Assembly: GCF_017833415.1 (NCBI RefSeq)
Contig: NZ_JAFICC010000014.1
Span: 62,001 to 126,000 of the forward strand
Source: Flavobacterium sp. 1355
Lineage (GTDB): Bacteria > Bacteroidota > Bacteroidia > Flavobacteriales > Flavobacteriaceae
Direction of reading: 5' to 3'
DNA length: 64,000 nucleotides
The notes beneath the pieces were generated by a model that ran no database searches, had not been told where the DNA came from, and worked only from the letters and a program-made list of their open reading frames with translations. Positions within the stretch are counted from its first letter, which is position 1, and the number at the start of each line of letters is the position of its first letter. This document shows positions 26,548-35,018 of the stretch, one piece after another. A program made the translations under genes and the position numbers.

Positions 26548-26559
26548 TTATAAAAAATG

Positions 26560-26739
26560 TTAACTACCGCATGTCCCATGATTACAACGAGGACAAGTTG
26601 TATTTGGGGCACAAAATGAATCTGAGCTACATTCTTCTGTGCATTCTGGAGTATAACTTCCTCCGCTTCCAGCCATAATTGTTTTTAATTCAGCTCTAGT
26701 AAGTGAATTTTGCATTAGTTTTAAACTAATTTTTTCCAT
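26560..26739 (-). CDS. Cys-rich peptide precursor with GG-type leader (putative RiPP/bacteriocin)
   Basis: Start chosen at the ATG at 26737-26739, since the frame upstream runs back through the promoter. The 59-residue product has a leader MEKISLKLMQNSLTRAELKT ending IMAGSGG. This is the LKL...L..aELK.I.xG.GG form of Bacteroidota double-glycine leaders (TIGR04149-like). The core of about 32 residues contains six cysteines in the order PEC-x3-C-x5-C-x5-C-x2-C-x4-C, many Ser/Thr and a net acidic first half. Cleavage after GG would release a peptide able to form three disulfides. Adjacent thiol-redox genes support disulfide maturation. No exporter or radical SAM enzyme is in the cassette. Confidence 0.78.
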   Translation of the reverse strand: MEKISLKLMQNSLTRAELKTIMAGSGGSYTPECTEECSSDSFCAPNTTCPRCNHGTCGS

Positions 26740-26783
26740 GATTTTAGTTTTAATGTTATAAAAGAAATATTTATTTAAACTTA

Positions 26784-26791
26784 CAAACATA
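26784..26791 (-). promoter_or_regulatory. Bacteroidota -7 box of the peptide cassette
   Basis: On the minus strand it reads TATGTTTG, an exact TAnnTTTG match, 45 bases upstream of the precursor ATG. A TTTA lies 20 bases further up in the -33 position. Confidence 0.6.
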
Positions 26792-27154
26792 GGTACCAAC
26801 TTATGTGCACGTAAATCAATGCTATAAATGTAAGAATTTACTTCAAATATTGCATTTATAAAAATATAATCAAAATAAAATTGTGGATTCTTTAGTTATA
26901 CTCGAAAAGTATAAATTAATGCAGATAGGGGAAGGTGGTGTTTTAGCTGTGTTTTTTTGAATTACTGATATGTTTTTGTAGTGTTTTTTATGTGTTTTTA
27001 ATTTTCACAAAGAGGCTTGTTTCAGTCAAACATAACCCAAGATTAGATTTAGGAAAATTTATTTTTATAAATGGATTGCTAACTTTAGTCAAAAAAGAAG
27101 TCTTCCAGCTTTTTTATTCTGAATAAATTGTGACCGCATGATTTTTAAAGTTAC

Positions 27155-27162
27155 TAAATTTG
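27155..27162 (+). promoter_or_regulatory. msrA: Bacteroidota -7 box upstream of msrA
   Basis: TAAATTTG, an exact TAnnTTTG match, 53 bases before the msrA ATG, with a TTG 24 bases upstream of the box. Confidence 0.5.
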
Positions 27163-27215
27163 CTATTAGCAAGAAATCAGGACTTATTTAGGTCAAAATA
27201 ATAAAACAAAATATC

Positions 27216-27707
27216 ATGACGAATTTAAAGAAAGCTTATATAGCCGGAGGCTGTTTTTGGGGTATGGAAGATTTGTTTCGTGTACGTCCAGGTGTAAAAG
27301 ATACTGAGGTAGGTTACATCGGAGGGCAAAATGACAACCCCACTTACCGAAACCATCCAGGACATGCAGAGGGTATAGAGATCACATATGATGCTGATGA
27401 AACCTCTTATAAAGACCTTTTAGATTACTTTTTCAGGATGCATGACCCCACTACGGTCGACAGACAGGGTAATGATCTGGGATCCAGCTATCGATCTGCT
27501 ATATTTATCCAGGATGAGCACGAAGAACAAATTGCCAAAGAAGTGATTAAAATTGTAGACGATTCTGAGCGATGGAATGGCAAAGTAGTTACCACACTTG
27601 AGCCTTTTACTAAATTTTGGCCTGCAGAAGAAAATCATCAGGACTATCTTATCAAGCACCCAAATGGATATACGTGTCATTTTGAAAGATTTGGTACCTT
27701 CTTATAA
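27216..27707 (+). CDS. msrA: Peptide methionine (S)-S-oxide reductase MsrA
   Basis: A 163-residue MsrA with the catalytic GGCFWGMEDLF block at residues 11-21, GYIGGQNDNPTYRNHPGHAE, HDPTTVDRQGNDLGSSYRS and a C-terminal HPNGYTCHFERFG. It repairs oxidised methionine in proteins, with thioredoxin as reductant. The GCFWG variant with a C-terminal NGYTCHF looks more like actinobacterial and proteobacterial MsrA than the GCFWC type I expect in many Flavobacteria. The gene is also somewhat richer in GC codons than its neighbours, so transfer is possible. It is a single gene with an own promoter and a long 3' hairpin. Confidence 0.94.
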   Translation: MTNLKKAYIAGGCFWGMEDLFRVRPGVKDTEVGYIGGQNDNPTYRNHPGHAEGIEITYDADETSYKDLLDYFFRMHDPTTVDRQGNDLGSSYRSAIFIQDEHEEQIAKEVIKIVDDSERWNGKVVTTLEPFTKFWPAEENHQDYLIKHPNGYTCHFERFGTFL

Positions 27708-27716
27708 ACTCATCAA

Positions 27717-27757
27717 ATGATGCAAACCATATTTACAAACAAAATGGTTTGCATCAT
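27717..27757. terminator. Strong hairpin between convergent msrA and 27827 genes
   Basis: The perfect 14-base arms ATGATGCAAACCAT (27717-27730) and ATGGTTTGCATCAT (27744-27757) pair around a 13-base loop. T-rich DNA follows after about 12 bases. It could end either transcript. Confidence 0.7.
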
Positions 27758-27826
27758 TTACTAAAATCTTTTTTTAAAATTCTTTCATCGGATACGATTT
27801 ACATTAATATTTTGAATCTGACCCAA

Positions 27827-28783
27827 TTATTGAGGAACAAATAAAGAACTCAAATCAAAATAATGCATTTGCTGAGGAACGTTCAGAACTGGTTTTCTAA
27901 CCAAGGATTCGTTTGTTATATAATAATGTAAACCATCTTTACTTGCAATTCCTTCAATCTGGTGAAAAGGAAGTTTGAGATTTATTTTTCTTTGGTTTCC
28001 CTTTAAAAAATCATGGTTTTTGAAATCATATAATAAATACAAAAAGGTTTTTCCTTTTTTTGAATATCCACAAAGAACAATTCTTTTTTTCGATTCTAAG
28101 TAAGCAACTCCGGTTATTAAGCCCTGTGTGTCAATAGTTTCTTTGTATTGTGCAATGTGCTTTCCGGGCTTATTCGATAATGCATAAATAGCGGTTTTAG
28201 AAGACTTCCATTGTTTGGAAAATAGGTATATGCTGTCTCTTGATACAATAAAAGCTTCACAATCAAAATTGGTTGTATTTCCTTTTTGAGGACTAAAATC
28301 TGTTTGGTCAGAATACGAAAATGAGATGGTGTCAATAATTGGATTTCCGTTTAAAAAATCTTTTTTATCGATTTTTAAAATATGTAAATCAATGCGGTTT
28401 CCGCTGTAATTATTTCCAAAGTCACCGATGTATAAATGCGTGCTGTCCTGTGAAATTTCTTCCCAGTCATGATTAATTACATTTTGTAATACAACCTTTT
28501 TTCTGATCTTTCCCAAAGAATCCAATCCGTATAAAGTCGTGTCGTGATCATCATTGTGCGTCCATAATAAATTAGCAAAAGAGGCAAATCCTGAAGTTTC
28601 CCTTACAGAATCACTTAATTTTACTGAATATTCAGGTTTTAATTTTACTTGTTTATACAAACAATCTCCGTTGTTTATTTTTGCTTCAGGATTATAATTT
28701 TGAGAAAGAGGATCTGTGCAGCCCTCAATTTGCCCATAAGTTACTGATGTTAATAAGAAAAAGAATAAAATGATTCTTTGCAT
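27827..28783 (-). CDS. Secreted propeller-like protein with GCTD repeat
   Basis: A 318-residue exported protein with signal peptide MQRIILFFFLLTSVTYGQ. One GCTDPLSQNYNPEAKINNGD...C module follows directly (about 21-43), a short Cys-paired motif common in T9SS-secreted Bacteroidota proteins. The rest is beta-rich with repeated strands (SGFASFANLLWTHNDD, HDWEEISQDSTHLYIGDFGN, IEGIASKDGLHYYITNE), consistent with a beta-propeller. No T9SS C-terminal sorting domain is visible. No enzymatic motif recognised. Confidence 0.75.
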   Translation of the reverse strand: MQRIILFFFLLTSVTYGQIEGCTDPLSQNYNPEAKINNGDCLYKQVKLKPEYSVKLSDSVRETSGFASFANLLWTHNDDHDTTLYGLDSLGKIRKKVVLQNVINHDWEEISQDSTHLYIGDFGNNYSGNRIDLHILKIDKKDFLNGNPIIDTISFSYSDQTDFSPQKGNTTNFDCEAFIVSRDSIYLFSKQWKSSKTAIYALSNKPGKHIAQYKETIDTQGLITGVAYLESKKRIVLCGYSKKGKTFLYLLYDFKNHDFLKGNQRKINLKLPFHQIEGIASKDGLHYYITNESLVRKPVLNVPQQMHYFDLSSLFVPQ

Positions 28784-28914
28784 TTGCTGTATTTAAAATT
28801 CAAATTGGGTTAAAAGTAAAGTTTTAAAATAAATTGATTTTAAAATAACATTAAAAAATATAATTAAAATGTTATTTTGCATCATAATACTCAGGTCAGA
28901 ATTTACTTTAAAAA

Positions 28915-30351
28915 ATGACCGTAGATCCAAATATGAAGATTTTTCAAAAGATATCACATTATCGTTTTTCCCGTTATTTCAAGCTATTGTTTGTGTGTTT
29001 TGATGTGCTATTGCTAAACGCCTCAATCAATCTATCGGCTTTGGCCAGATTTGGCAGTTTAGAGCAGCTTTCGTCAAGAGAAGAAAAAACAGTTATTTTA
29101 TTAATGAACCTGATCTGGATCGGATTATTACTTTTTAGAAATTCGTATCGTATGATTCGTATCGAACGTATTGAATCAATACTAAAACGAACTACAAATA
29201 AAGTTACCATTCATGCCGCCCTGGTAGCCATTTTTGTAGTTTTTCTTAAATATGCAGATATTTCGCGGCTGCGATTGCTTTATTTTTATCTGTTTTTCTT
29301 CCTGCTGATTATGATTTCGCGTTATGTATTGATGAAACTCCTCAAAGAAATCAGGGCAAAGGGATATAATTTTAAAAAGATTATTATCATCGGAGCAAAT
29401 GAAACCGGAGAAAGAATGCGCAAAATATTGGCTAAAGATTTAACTTACGGTTATCGGTTTTTAGGTTTTTTTGATGACAAAGAAGTAGTATCTCCTGACT
29501 TTGAAGGTTCAATTTTAGGCGGCTTTGATACTATTGAGAGTTTTATCATAAAAGAAAAAATAGATGAAATTTATGTTGCCCTCCATATAGACAAGGTAGA
29601 AATAATCAATAAGCTGGTAAAGATTTGTGAACAAAACATGGTAAGAATCAAGTTTATCCCTGATTTTCAACTGTACACAAAATCAAGTAAAGTCGAAGTA
29701 ACTTTTTATGAAAATACGCCTGTACTGATGTTTCGTCCGGAACCATTAGAATTTGCATCAAACCGGCTTGTAAAAAAAGTTTTTGATATTCTCTTTTCAA
29801 CAGCAGTTATAGTCCTCATTTTTCCGTGGCTTTTGCCAATCGTAGCGCTAATTATAAAGTTAGAATCGCCTGGCCCCGTTTTTTTTAGGCAGCAGCGTTC
29901 AGGCCGGGACAATCAGGCTTTTATGTGCTTTAAATTCAGGAGTATGTATGTCAATGATCTGGCACATAAAAAGCAGGCAGGAAAAGGAGACAGCAGGATT
30001 ACAAAATTTGGTGCTTTTATTCGAAAAACCAGCATTGATGAACTGCCACAGTTTTTTAATGTTTTTTGGGGAGATATGTCTGTTGTAGGACCAAGGCCGC
30101 ATATGGTCAATCTTGCAAAAGAATACAGTGAGTTAATAAATAATTATCTGGTGCGACAATATGCAAAACCAGGAATAACTGGCTGGGCACAAGTGAATGG
30201 ATATCGCGGCGAAACCAAAGAACTTATCGATATGGAAAACAGGGTAGATTATGATATTTGGTATATCGAAAACTGGAGTTTATTATTGGATATAAAAATT
30301 ATAGTACGAACTGTTATTAATATTTTTAAGGGCGAGGAGAATGCCTATTAA
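28915..30351 (+). CDS. Polyprenyl-phosphate sugar phosphotransferase (priming glycosyltransferase)
   Basis: A 478-residue member of the bacterial sugar transferase (WbaP/WcaJ/PglC) family. It has four N-terminal helices (about 20-125), a nucleotide-binding CoA-binding-like domain (KKIIIIGANETGERM), one re-entrant helix (about 281-303), and the catalytic domain with PGPVFFRQQRSGRDN, KFRSM, RKTSIDELPQFFNV and GDMSVVGPRPHM. It loads the first sugar phosphate onto undecaprenyl phosphate for exopolysaccharide, capsule or O-antigen. The start could also be the ATG six codons later (28933). Its stop codon abuts the stop of the convergent CpsB-type gene. Confidence 0.93.
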   Translation: MTVDPNMKIFQKISHYRFSRYFKLLFVCFDVLLLNASINLSALARFGSLEQLSSREEKTVILLMNLIWIGLLLFRNSYRMIRIERIESILKRTTNKVTIHAALVAIFVVFLKYADISRLRLLYFYLFFFLLIMISRYVLMKLLKEIRAKGYNFKKIIIIGANETGERMRKILAKDLTYGYRFLGFFDDKEVVSPDFEGSILGGFDTIESFIIKEKIDEIYVALHIDKVEIINKLVKICEQNMVRIKFIPDFQLYTKSSKVEVTFYENTPVLMFRPEPLEFASNRLVKKVFDILFSTAVIVLIFPWLLPIVALIIKLESPGPVFFRQQRSGRDNQAFMCFKFRSMYVNDLAHKKQAGKGDSRITKFGAFIRKTSIDELPQFFNVFWGDMSVVGPRPHMVNLAKEYSELINNYLVRQYAKPGITGWAQVNGYRGETKELIDMENRVDYDIWYIENWSLLLDIKIIVRTVINIFKGEENAY

Positions 30352-31089
30352 TCAGAATTTAAAAATGTTGTTATTTTTTATAACTTCTTTGAGGTCAGAA
30401 ATACTATTGACTTTTATTTTCTGATCAAATGATTTTATGTGATTGTGATGATGAACATCAGAGCCAACAAAATTATACATTCCTTTTTTCAGCAGTTCTT
30501 CTGTAATCTTAGTAACCTCATTGCCGTAATATCCCGTAGTCGCCAATAAATTTAATTGAAACAGGCAACCCAATTTCTTTAGTTTTTCGTATTCGTCAAA
30601 ATTCTTATGATAATACAAATATCTTTCAGGATGGGCTAAAATCGGAATGTAGCCTGCAACCCGCAGATCAAAAAGGATTTTATGAAGCTGTACCGGAGGA
30701 TTTATATAGGATATTTCAACCAGTACATAATTGTCTTTTATCGTAAGAAGTTTTTCGGTCTTAAAATGGTTTTCAAACCAATCATCCATAAAATATTCTG
30801 CAGCTGCCCGAAAAGGAATTTTTATATTATTTTCTTCTAAAACAATTGCAGTGTGCTGTTGTTTGGCAATAATTGTTGCAGCAGAATTATCCCAAAAATG
30901 ATTTTTGATATGTGGTGTCGTCACAAATTGAGAAAATCCAATTTCCTCAAATGCTTTTGCCAGTTTTATAGTGTCCGAAATGTTTTTTGCGCCATCATCA
31001 ATTCCGGGCAACAGATGAGAATGAATGTCGATGTAACTATTCGACAGTAACTCTTTTAAACGTGGTTTGGATTTTAAAAATGATAACAT
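30352..31089 (-). CDS. CpsB/YwqE-type tyrosine-protein phosphatase (PHP fold)
   Basis: A 245-residue PHP-domain phosphatase. Seen: the metal-binding DIHSHLLPGIDDGAKN (about 21-36), FVTTPHI, AEYFMDDWF, PILAHPERYLYY and FVGSDVHHHN. In capsule systems this enzyme dephosphorylates the tyrosine kinase that controls polysaccharide chain length. It is next to the priming glycosyltransferase, which fits the same pathway, though the genes face each other and so are not co-transcribed. The -7 box lies only 5 bases before the ATG. Confidence 0.92.
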   Translation of the reverse strand: MLSFLKSKPRLKELLSNSYIDIHSHLLPGIDDGAKNISDTIKLAKAFEEIGFSQFVTTPHIKNHFWDNSAATIIAKQQHTAIVLEENNIKIPFRAAAEYFMDDWFENHFKTEKLLTIKDNYVLVEISYINPPVQLHKILFDLRVAGYIPILAHPERYLYYHKNFDEYEKLKKLGCLFQLNLLATTGYYGNEVTKITEELLKKGMYNFVGSDVHHHNHIKSFDQKIKVNSISDLKEVIKNNNIFKF

Positions 31090-31093
31090 GCGG

Positions 31094-31101
31094 CAAAAAT
31101 A
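31094..31101 (-). promoter_or_regulatory. Bacteroidota -7 box directly upstream of the CpsB-type gene
   Basis: On the minus strand it reads TATTTTTG, an exact TAnnTTTG match 5 bases from the ATG. If used, the mRNA would have almost no leader. Confidence 0.45.
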
Positions 31102-31193
31102 AATGAAATAGACTGCGTTTGAAATTTTTTTAAATAGAATTTTTAGATTTTGAAATTAATGTAACAATGTAACTTCTCATTTTATAATTATAT

Positions 31194-31201
31194 TATATTT
31201 G
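31194..31201 (+). promoter_or_regulatory. Bacteroidota -7 box upstream of the DUF5009-like gene
   Basis: TATATTTG, an exact TAnnTTTG match 25 bases before the ATG. Confidence 0.55.
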
Positions 31202-31225
31202 ACATTATTAAAAATGTAATAATTT

Positions 31226-32416
31226 ATGAAAATAAAAGAAAATTTATATAACCAAAGGATTATTTCGATAGATGCTTTACGTGGAATTACAATTTTTGTA
31301 ATGATTTTTGTAAATGAACTCGCAAGCGTAAAGAATGTGCCGCAATGGATGAAGCACATGCCCGCAGATGCCGATGCAATGACTTTTGTTGATGTAGTTT
31401 TTCCTTCATTTTTATTTATTGTCGGAATGTCGGTTCCCTTTGCATTTAATGCCAGATTAATGAAAGGGGACAGTATAAGAATAATCTGGACCCACACATT
31501 AAAAAGAGCTTTGGCCTTAATTATTATTGGAGTTTTTATGGTCAACGCAGAAAATGGTTATGATGCATCAAAAATGATAATAACGCCAGCATTTTGGGGA
31601 CTTTTGGCATATGCAATGCCAATTCCGATTTGGAATAAATATCCAAAAGATTTTCCGGTTTGGTTAAAATATACTTTGCAATACGGCGGAATGCTGGTTT
31701 TAATAACGCTTTATTTTCTGTATGTTCAGGACACAGGAGAAATCGGGATGACGCCAAAATGGTGGGGAATTCTCGGTTTGATTGGTTGGGCTTATCTTTT
31801 TACGGTATTGTATTATTGGTTGGTTTCTGGAAAATTATGGGCAATGATTCTGTTTTTGATTATTTGCATTATTGCCAATTCAATAAACCTCACCGAAGGA
31901 TTAGCGATCAGACAAAATTTCTGGTTTAATTTTATCGCAGGACACTTAACACATGCTTCTGTGGTAACAGCCGGTGTTATAATTTCGTTGTTGTTTTTTG
32001 ACAGAAAAGTGATGCCCAAAATCAATTGGCCGGTAATAGGTTTTGCAATTCTTTTCTTTGCGTCGGCTTATTTTTTAAGACCTTATTACGGAATTTCAAA
32101 AATTAAAGGCACTCCGTCATGGACCATGTTTTCTGCCGCAATTTGTACTGTTTTATTTTATTTTCTTTATTGGCTGATGGAAATTAAAAAACAAACTAAA
32201 TGGAGTGATTTCTTTATGCCGGCAGCAGCAAATCCTTTATTAATTTATATTTTGCCAGGTATAATCTATTATTTTAATGCCACTTTCAATCTGCATATAA
32301 TTCCGGATTACTTACGTGAAGGAGTTCCGGGAATCATATGGTCATTGCTGTTTTCTGCCATTATGTTACTGGTAATGAAAATTTGTAATAAGTATAAGAT
32401 TCAGCTGCATTTATAA
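31226..32416 (+). CDS. DUF5009/HGSNAT-like membrane acyltransferase, paralog 1
   Basis: A 396-residue polytopic protein with about ten helices. It begins with the family block RIISIDALRGITIFVMIFVNE and has FVDVVFPSFLFIVGMSVPFAF (about 54-74). These are conserved in DUF5009 proteins and in the lysosomal heparan N-acetyltransferase HGSNAT, which transfers acetyl groups from acetyl-CoA across a membrane to amino sugars. The bacterial role is not known; modification of envelope or scavenged glycans is inference. A second relative is encoded at 44464-45735. Confidence 0.85.
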   Translation: MKIKENLYNQRIISIDALRGITIFVMIFVNELASVKNVPQWMKHMPADADAMTFVDVVFPSFLFIVGMSVPFAFNARLMKGDSIRIIWTHTLKRALALIIIGVFMVNAENGYDASKMIITPAFWGLLAYAMPIPIWNKYPKDFPVWLKYTLQYGGMLVLITLYFLYVQDTGEIGMTPKWWGILGLIGWAYLFTVLYYWLVSGKLWAMILFLIICIIANSINLTEGLAIRQNFWFNFIAGHLTHASVVTAGVIISLLFFDRKVMPKINWPVIGFAILFFASAYFLRPYYGISKIKGTPSWTMFSAAICTVLFYFLYWLMEIKKQTKWSDFFMPAAANPLLIYILPGIIYYFNATFNLHIIPDYLREGVPGIIWSLLFSAIMLLVMKICNKYKIQLHL

Positions 32417-32418
32417 TA

Positions 32419-32460
32419 GTTTCAGGTTTCAAGTGCAAACCCTAAACCTGAAACATTTTT
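32419..32460 (+). terminator. Terminator after the DUF5009-like gene
   Basis: The arms GTTTCAGGTTT (32419-32429) and AAACCTGAAAC (32444-32454) pair perfectly, followed by a T-run. The words resemble the TTTCAAGTTTC repeat found inside the radical SAM gene at 60451. Confidence 0.8.
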
Positions 32461-32524
32461 CTTCTAAAAATACTCCACTTTACCAACTTGTAAAACTGAC
32501 TTATTTTTCGCACAATATTTTGTT

Positions 32525-32532
32525 TAAATTTG
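32525..32532 (+). promoter_or_regulatory. Bacteroidota -7 box upstream of the BamA/TamA-like gene
   Basis: TAAATTTG, an exact TAnnTTTG match 25 bases before the ATG. Confidence 0.5.
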
Positions 32533-32557
32533 TGGTGTAAATTGTAAATCATTTTTA

Positions 32558-33739
32558 ATGAATGCTTTAAGAATAAAATTCTTTTTGGTTTTATTTTTTC
32601 TGTTTTCATTTTGTTATTCACAAAATGACAGCATTTCTATGGGTAAAAAAGACATACGGGATGTTTTATACAAAATCCTTAAAAAAAATGATTCAGTAAA
32701 TTATAAGGACAAAAAACTCGCTTTTTCTTTATTACCGGTTCCTGTTGATGTAAACTCAAGTACAGGATTAATAATTTCTTTTTTGACAAGTTTTTATTTG
32801 GGAAACGATTACACAAAAACAAAAATGTCCCAGATAACTTTTTCACCTTATTTCAGTTTTTCCAATCAATATGTTTTTCCGCTTCAGACCTATATTTATA
32901 CAAAAGAGAATAAGTGGAGTTTTATTGGTGATTATCGTTATATGATTTATCCTCAGTTTACTTATGGACTGGGAGAACATAATATAGATGAAGAAATGTC
33001 GACTTTAAATTACCAGCAATGGCGGTTTTATCAGTTTGTAAACAGAAAGGTATTTGGCAATTACCGATTAGGATTGGGGGTTTTATTGGATAATTACAAA
33101 AACATTTCAGAAGAATCTTATATAGAAGAAGAAACTGATTATTCAAAATATATGAATGGAGACTTTGCTGATGAAACTTCTTTAGGAATTGCTATTCAGG
33201 GTTTGTATGATTCCAGAGAAAATACAATAAATCCCGAACAGGGTTTTTACCTCGAAGCCGATTTGCGAATAAATACAAATGGAATTGATGGAGATAAATG
33301 GCAGTCACTTTATGTAGATGCCAGAAAATATTATTCCTTTAGTAAAGAAAAACATAAGGTTTGGGCTTCAAGAGCTTTTTACTGGTCTACATTTGGAGGG
33401 AAACCCCATTATCTGGATTTGCCAAGTATTGGCTGGGACAGAGAAGGAAAAACAGGAAGGGGTTTTACAAAAAACAGATATCGCAGTAATGCCCTTTTAT
33501 ATTTTGAAACCGAATACAGGACAGATATTACGGCAAATGGTTTTATTGGTGCCGTATTTTTTACCAATATTTCTTCAGTTTCAAAATTTGATACCTATAA
33601 ATTTACCAAGTGGAATCCGGCGGTTGGAACTGGTTTACGTGTTAAATGGAACAAGCAAAACAACAACAATTTGGTTTTAGATTTTGGCGTCAGTAAAAAC
33701 GACTGGTCTTTGCGATTGGGTTTGGCCGAAAATTTCTAA
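32558..33739 (+). CDS. BamA/TamA-like outer-membrane beta-barrel protein
   Basis: A 393-residue protein with signal peptide MNALRIKFFLVLFFLFSFCYSQ. It resembles the Omp85 surface-antigen barrel: amphipathic strands, an LFYETEYR-like segment (LLYFETEYRTDI) and a C-terminal strand ending in a phenylalanine (SLRLGLAENF). No POTRA domains are present, so it is a barrel-only relative rather than BamA itself. Transport or surface role unknown. The gene is followed by a GT2 gene after 31 bases. Confidence 0.8.
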   Translation: MNALRIKFFLVLFFLFSFCYSQNDSISMGKKDIRDVLYKILKKNDSVNYKDKKLAFSLLPVPVDVNSSTGLIISFLTSFYLGNDYTKTKMSQITFSPYFSFSNQYVFPLQTYIYTKENKWSFIGDYRYMIYPQFTYGLGEHNIDEEMSTLNYQQWRFYQFVNRKVFGNYRLGLGVLLDNYKNISEESYIEEETDYSKYMNGDFADETSLGIAIQGLYDSRENTINPEQGFYLEADLRINTNGIDGDKWQSLYVDARKYYSFSKEKHKVWASRAFYWSTFGGKPHYLDLPSIGWDREGKTGRGFTKNRYRSNALLYFETEYRTDITANGFIGAVFFTNISSVSKFDTYKFTKWNPAVGTGLRVKWNKQNNNNLVLDFGVSKNDWSLRLGLAENF

Positions 33740-33770
33740 CTTTCCAAAAAATCAAAGGCTGGTATTTTCT

Positions 33771-34934
33771 ATGCAATTATCAATTATTATTCTCAATTAT
33801 AATGTTCGTTATTTTCTGGAGCAATGCATTTTAAGTGTTCAGGAAGCACTTTCTGGTATTGACAGCGAAATTATTGTGATTGACAATAACTCGTCTGATG
33901 ATAGCTGTCTGATGATAGAAGAGCGCTTCCCGGATGTAAAACTTATTCGAAACAGCGAAAACTTTGGTTTCCCAAAAGGAAACAATATTGGAGTTGCAAA
34001 CGCGCAAGGAAAATATATTTGTATTCTGAATCCCGATACAGTTGTTGCCGAAGATACATTTTCTAAAGTTTTGGCTTTCGCCGAAAGGCAAACCAACTTA
34101 GGAATTGTAGGTTGTAAATTAATTGACGGAACAGGAAAATTTCTGCCCGAAAGCAAACGCGGAGTTCCAACTCCCTGGGTGGCTTTTACTAAGATTTTTG
34201 GTTTGTATAAAATTTTTCCAAAATGGAATCTGTTTAATCAGTATTATGCACAGCACATTTCAGAAAATGAAACAGGAAAAGTGGATATCCTGGTTGGTGC
34301 TTTTATGTTTATGCAGCGTGATTTATATTTTGAGTTAAAAGGCTTTGATGAAGACTGTTTCATGTATGCTGACGATATTGATCTTTCCTATCGTGCCTTA
34401 TTAAAACAAAAAGACAATTATTATTTTCATGAAACAACAGTTTTGCATTATAAAGGTGAAAGCACTGTAAAAGATGAAAAATACATGAAACGTTTTCAGG
34501 AAGCAATGACATTTTTTTATCAAAAACATTTTAGGAAATCCCTGTTTTTTTCTGTTTTTATTAAAATCGGGATTCTGTTTTTTTCGTTTGTTAAAATGTT
34601 TCAGGGAAAAACAAAAGACAAAGATCTTCCGGAAAGTTATGTTTTGTATTCATCGGATATGAAATTGTATGAAAAATTGTCTTCAATTCTTAAAAATAAA
34701 GTAGTTATTTTCGATTTCAAAAAAGAAAAAATGGTAAATTCGTCCCTGATTTCTAAAGGGAAAAGGGTGGAGATTATTTTGGATAATCAACACATTTCAT
34801 TTAGAAATTGTATCAAAATCATAGAAACGCTCAAAGAAAAGAGTATTACTTTTAAAATTTTCCCCAAAAACGCAAATTTTATTATTGGAAGTAATTCAAG
34901 AAATGACAGAGGGCAAACTATAAAAATCGAGTAA
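33771..34934 (+). CDS. GT2 family glycosyltransferase
   Basis: Start chosen at the ATG at 33771 (MQLSIIILNYNVRYFLEQCI). The open frame runs further upstream, but that part overlaps the barrel gene and is not protein-like. The product is 387 residues. The N-terminal GT-A domain shows IIVIDNNSSDDS, ENFGFPKGNNIG, ILNPDTVV (DxD-like) and FDEDCFMYADDIDLSYR with the acidic base region. A hydrophobic helix (about 258-278) and a charged tail follow. This looks like rhamnosyl- or other sugar transferases of polysaccharide assembly. The acceptor is unknown. Confidence 0.9.
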   Translation: MQLSIIILNYNVRYFLEQCILSVQEALSGIDSEIIVIDNNSSDDSCLMIEERFPDVKLIRNSENFGFPKGNNIGVANAQGKYICILNPDTVVAEDTFSKVLAFAERQTNLGIVGCKLIDGTGKFLPESKRGVPTPWVAFTKIFGLYKIFPKWNLFNQYYAQHISENETGKVDILVGAFMFMQRDLYFELKGFDEDCFMYADDIDLSYRALLKQKDNYYFHETTVLHYKGESTVKDEKYMKRFQEAMTFFYQKHFRKSLFFSVFIKIGILFFSFVKMFQGKTKDKDLPESYVLYSSDMKLYEKLSSILKNKVVIFDFKKEKMVNSSLISKGKRVEIILDNQHISFRNCIKIIETLKEKSITFKIFPKNANFIIGSNSRNDRGQTIKIE

Positions 34935-34973
34935 AAAATTATATTAAGTGTAATTTATATATAAAATATTCAG

Positions 34974-34981
34974 TAATTTCG
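34974..34981 (+). promoter_or_regulatory. Probable -7 box upstream of the E2 gene
   Basis: TAATTTCG is a one-mismatch copy of TAnnTTTG, 37 bases before the ATG. Confidence 0.35.
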
Positions 34982-35018
34982 CAATCTGAAAATCAAAATC
35001 ACCCTTGAGGTTAACAAT

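Larger units (their letters stand above)
26740..27215. other. Gene-free stretch between peptide cassette and msrA
   Basis: It holds the divergent promoter boxes for the peptide cassette (26784-26791) and msrA (27155-27162). Between them is very AT-rich DNA with many short T-runs, where I see no ORF, hairpin or known RNA. Confidence 0.6.

Noticed and set aside
33684..33770. In-frame upstream extension of the GT2 glycosyltransferase
   Set aside because: It overlaps the 3' end of the barrel gene, and the GT2 fold begins exactly at the ATG at 33771.
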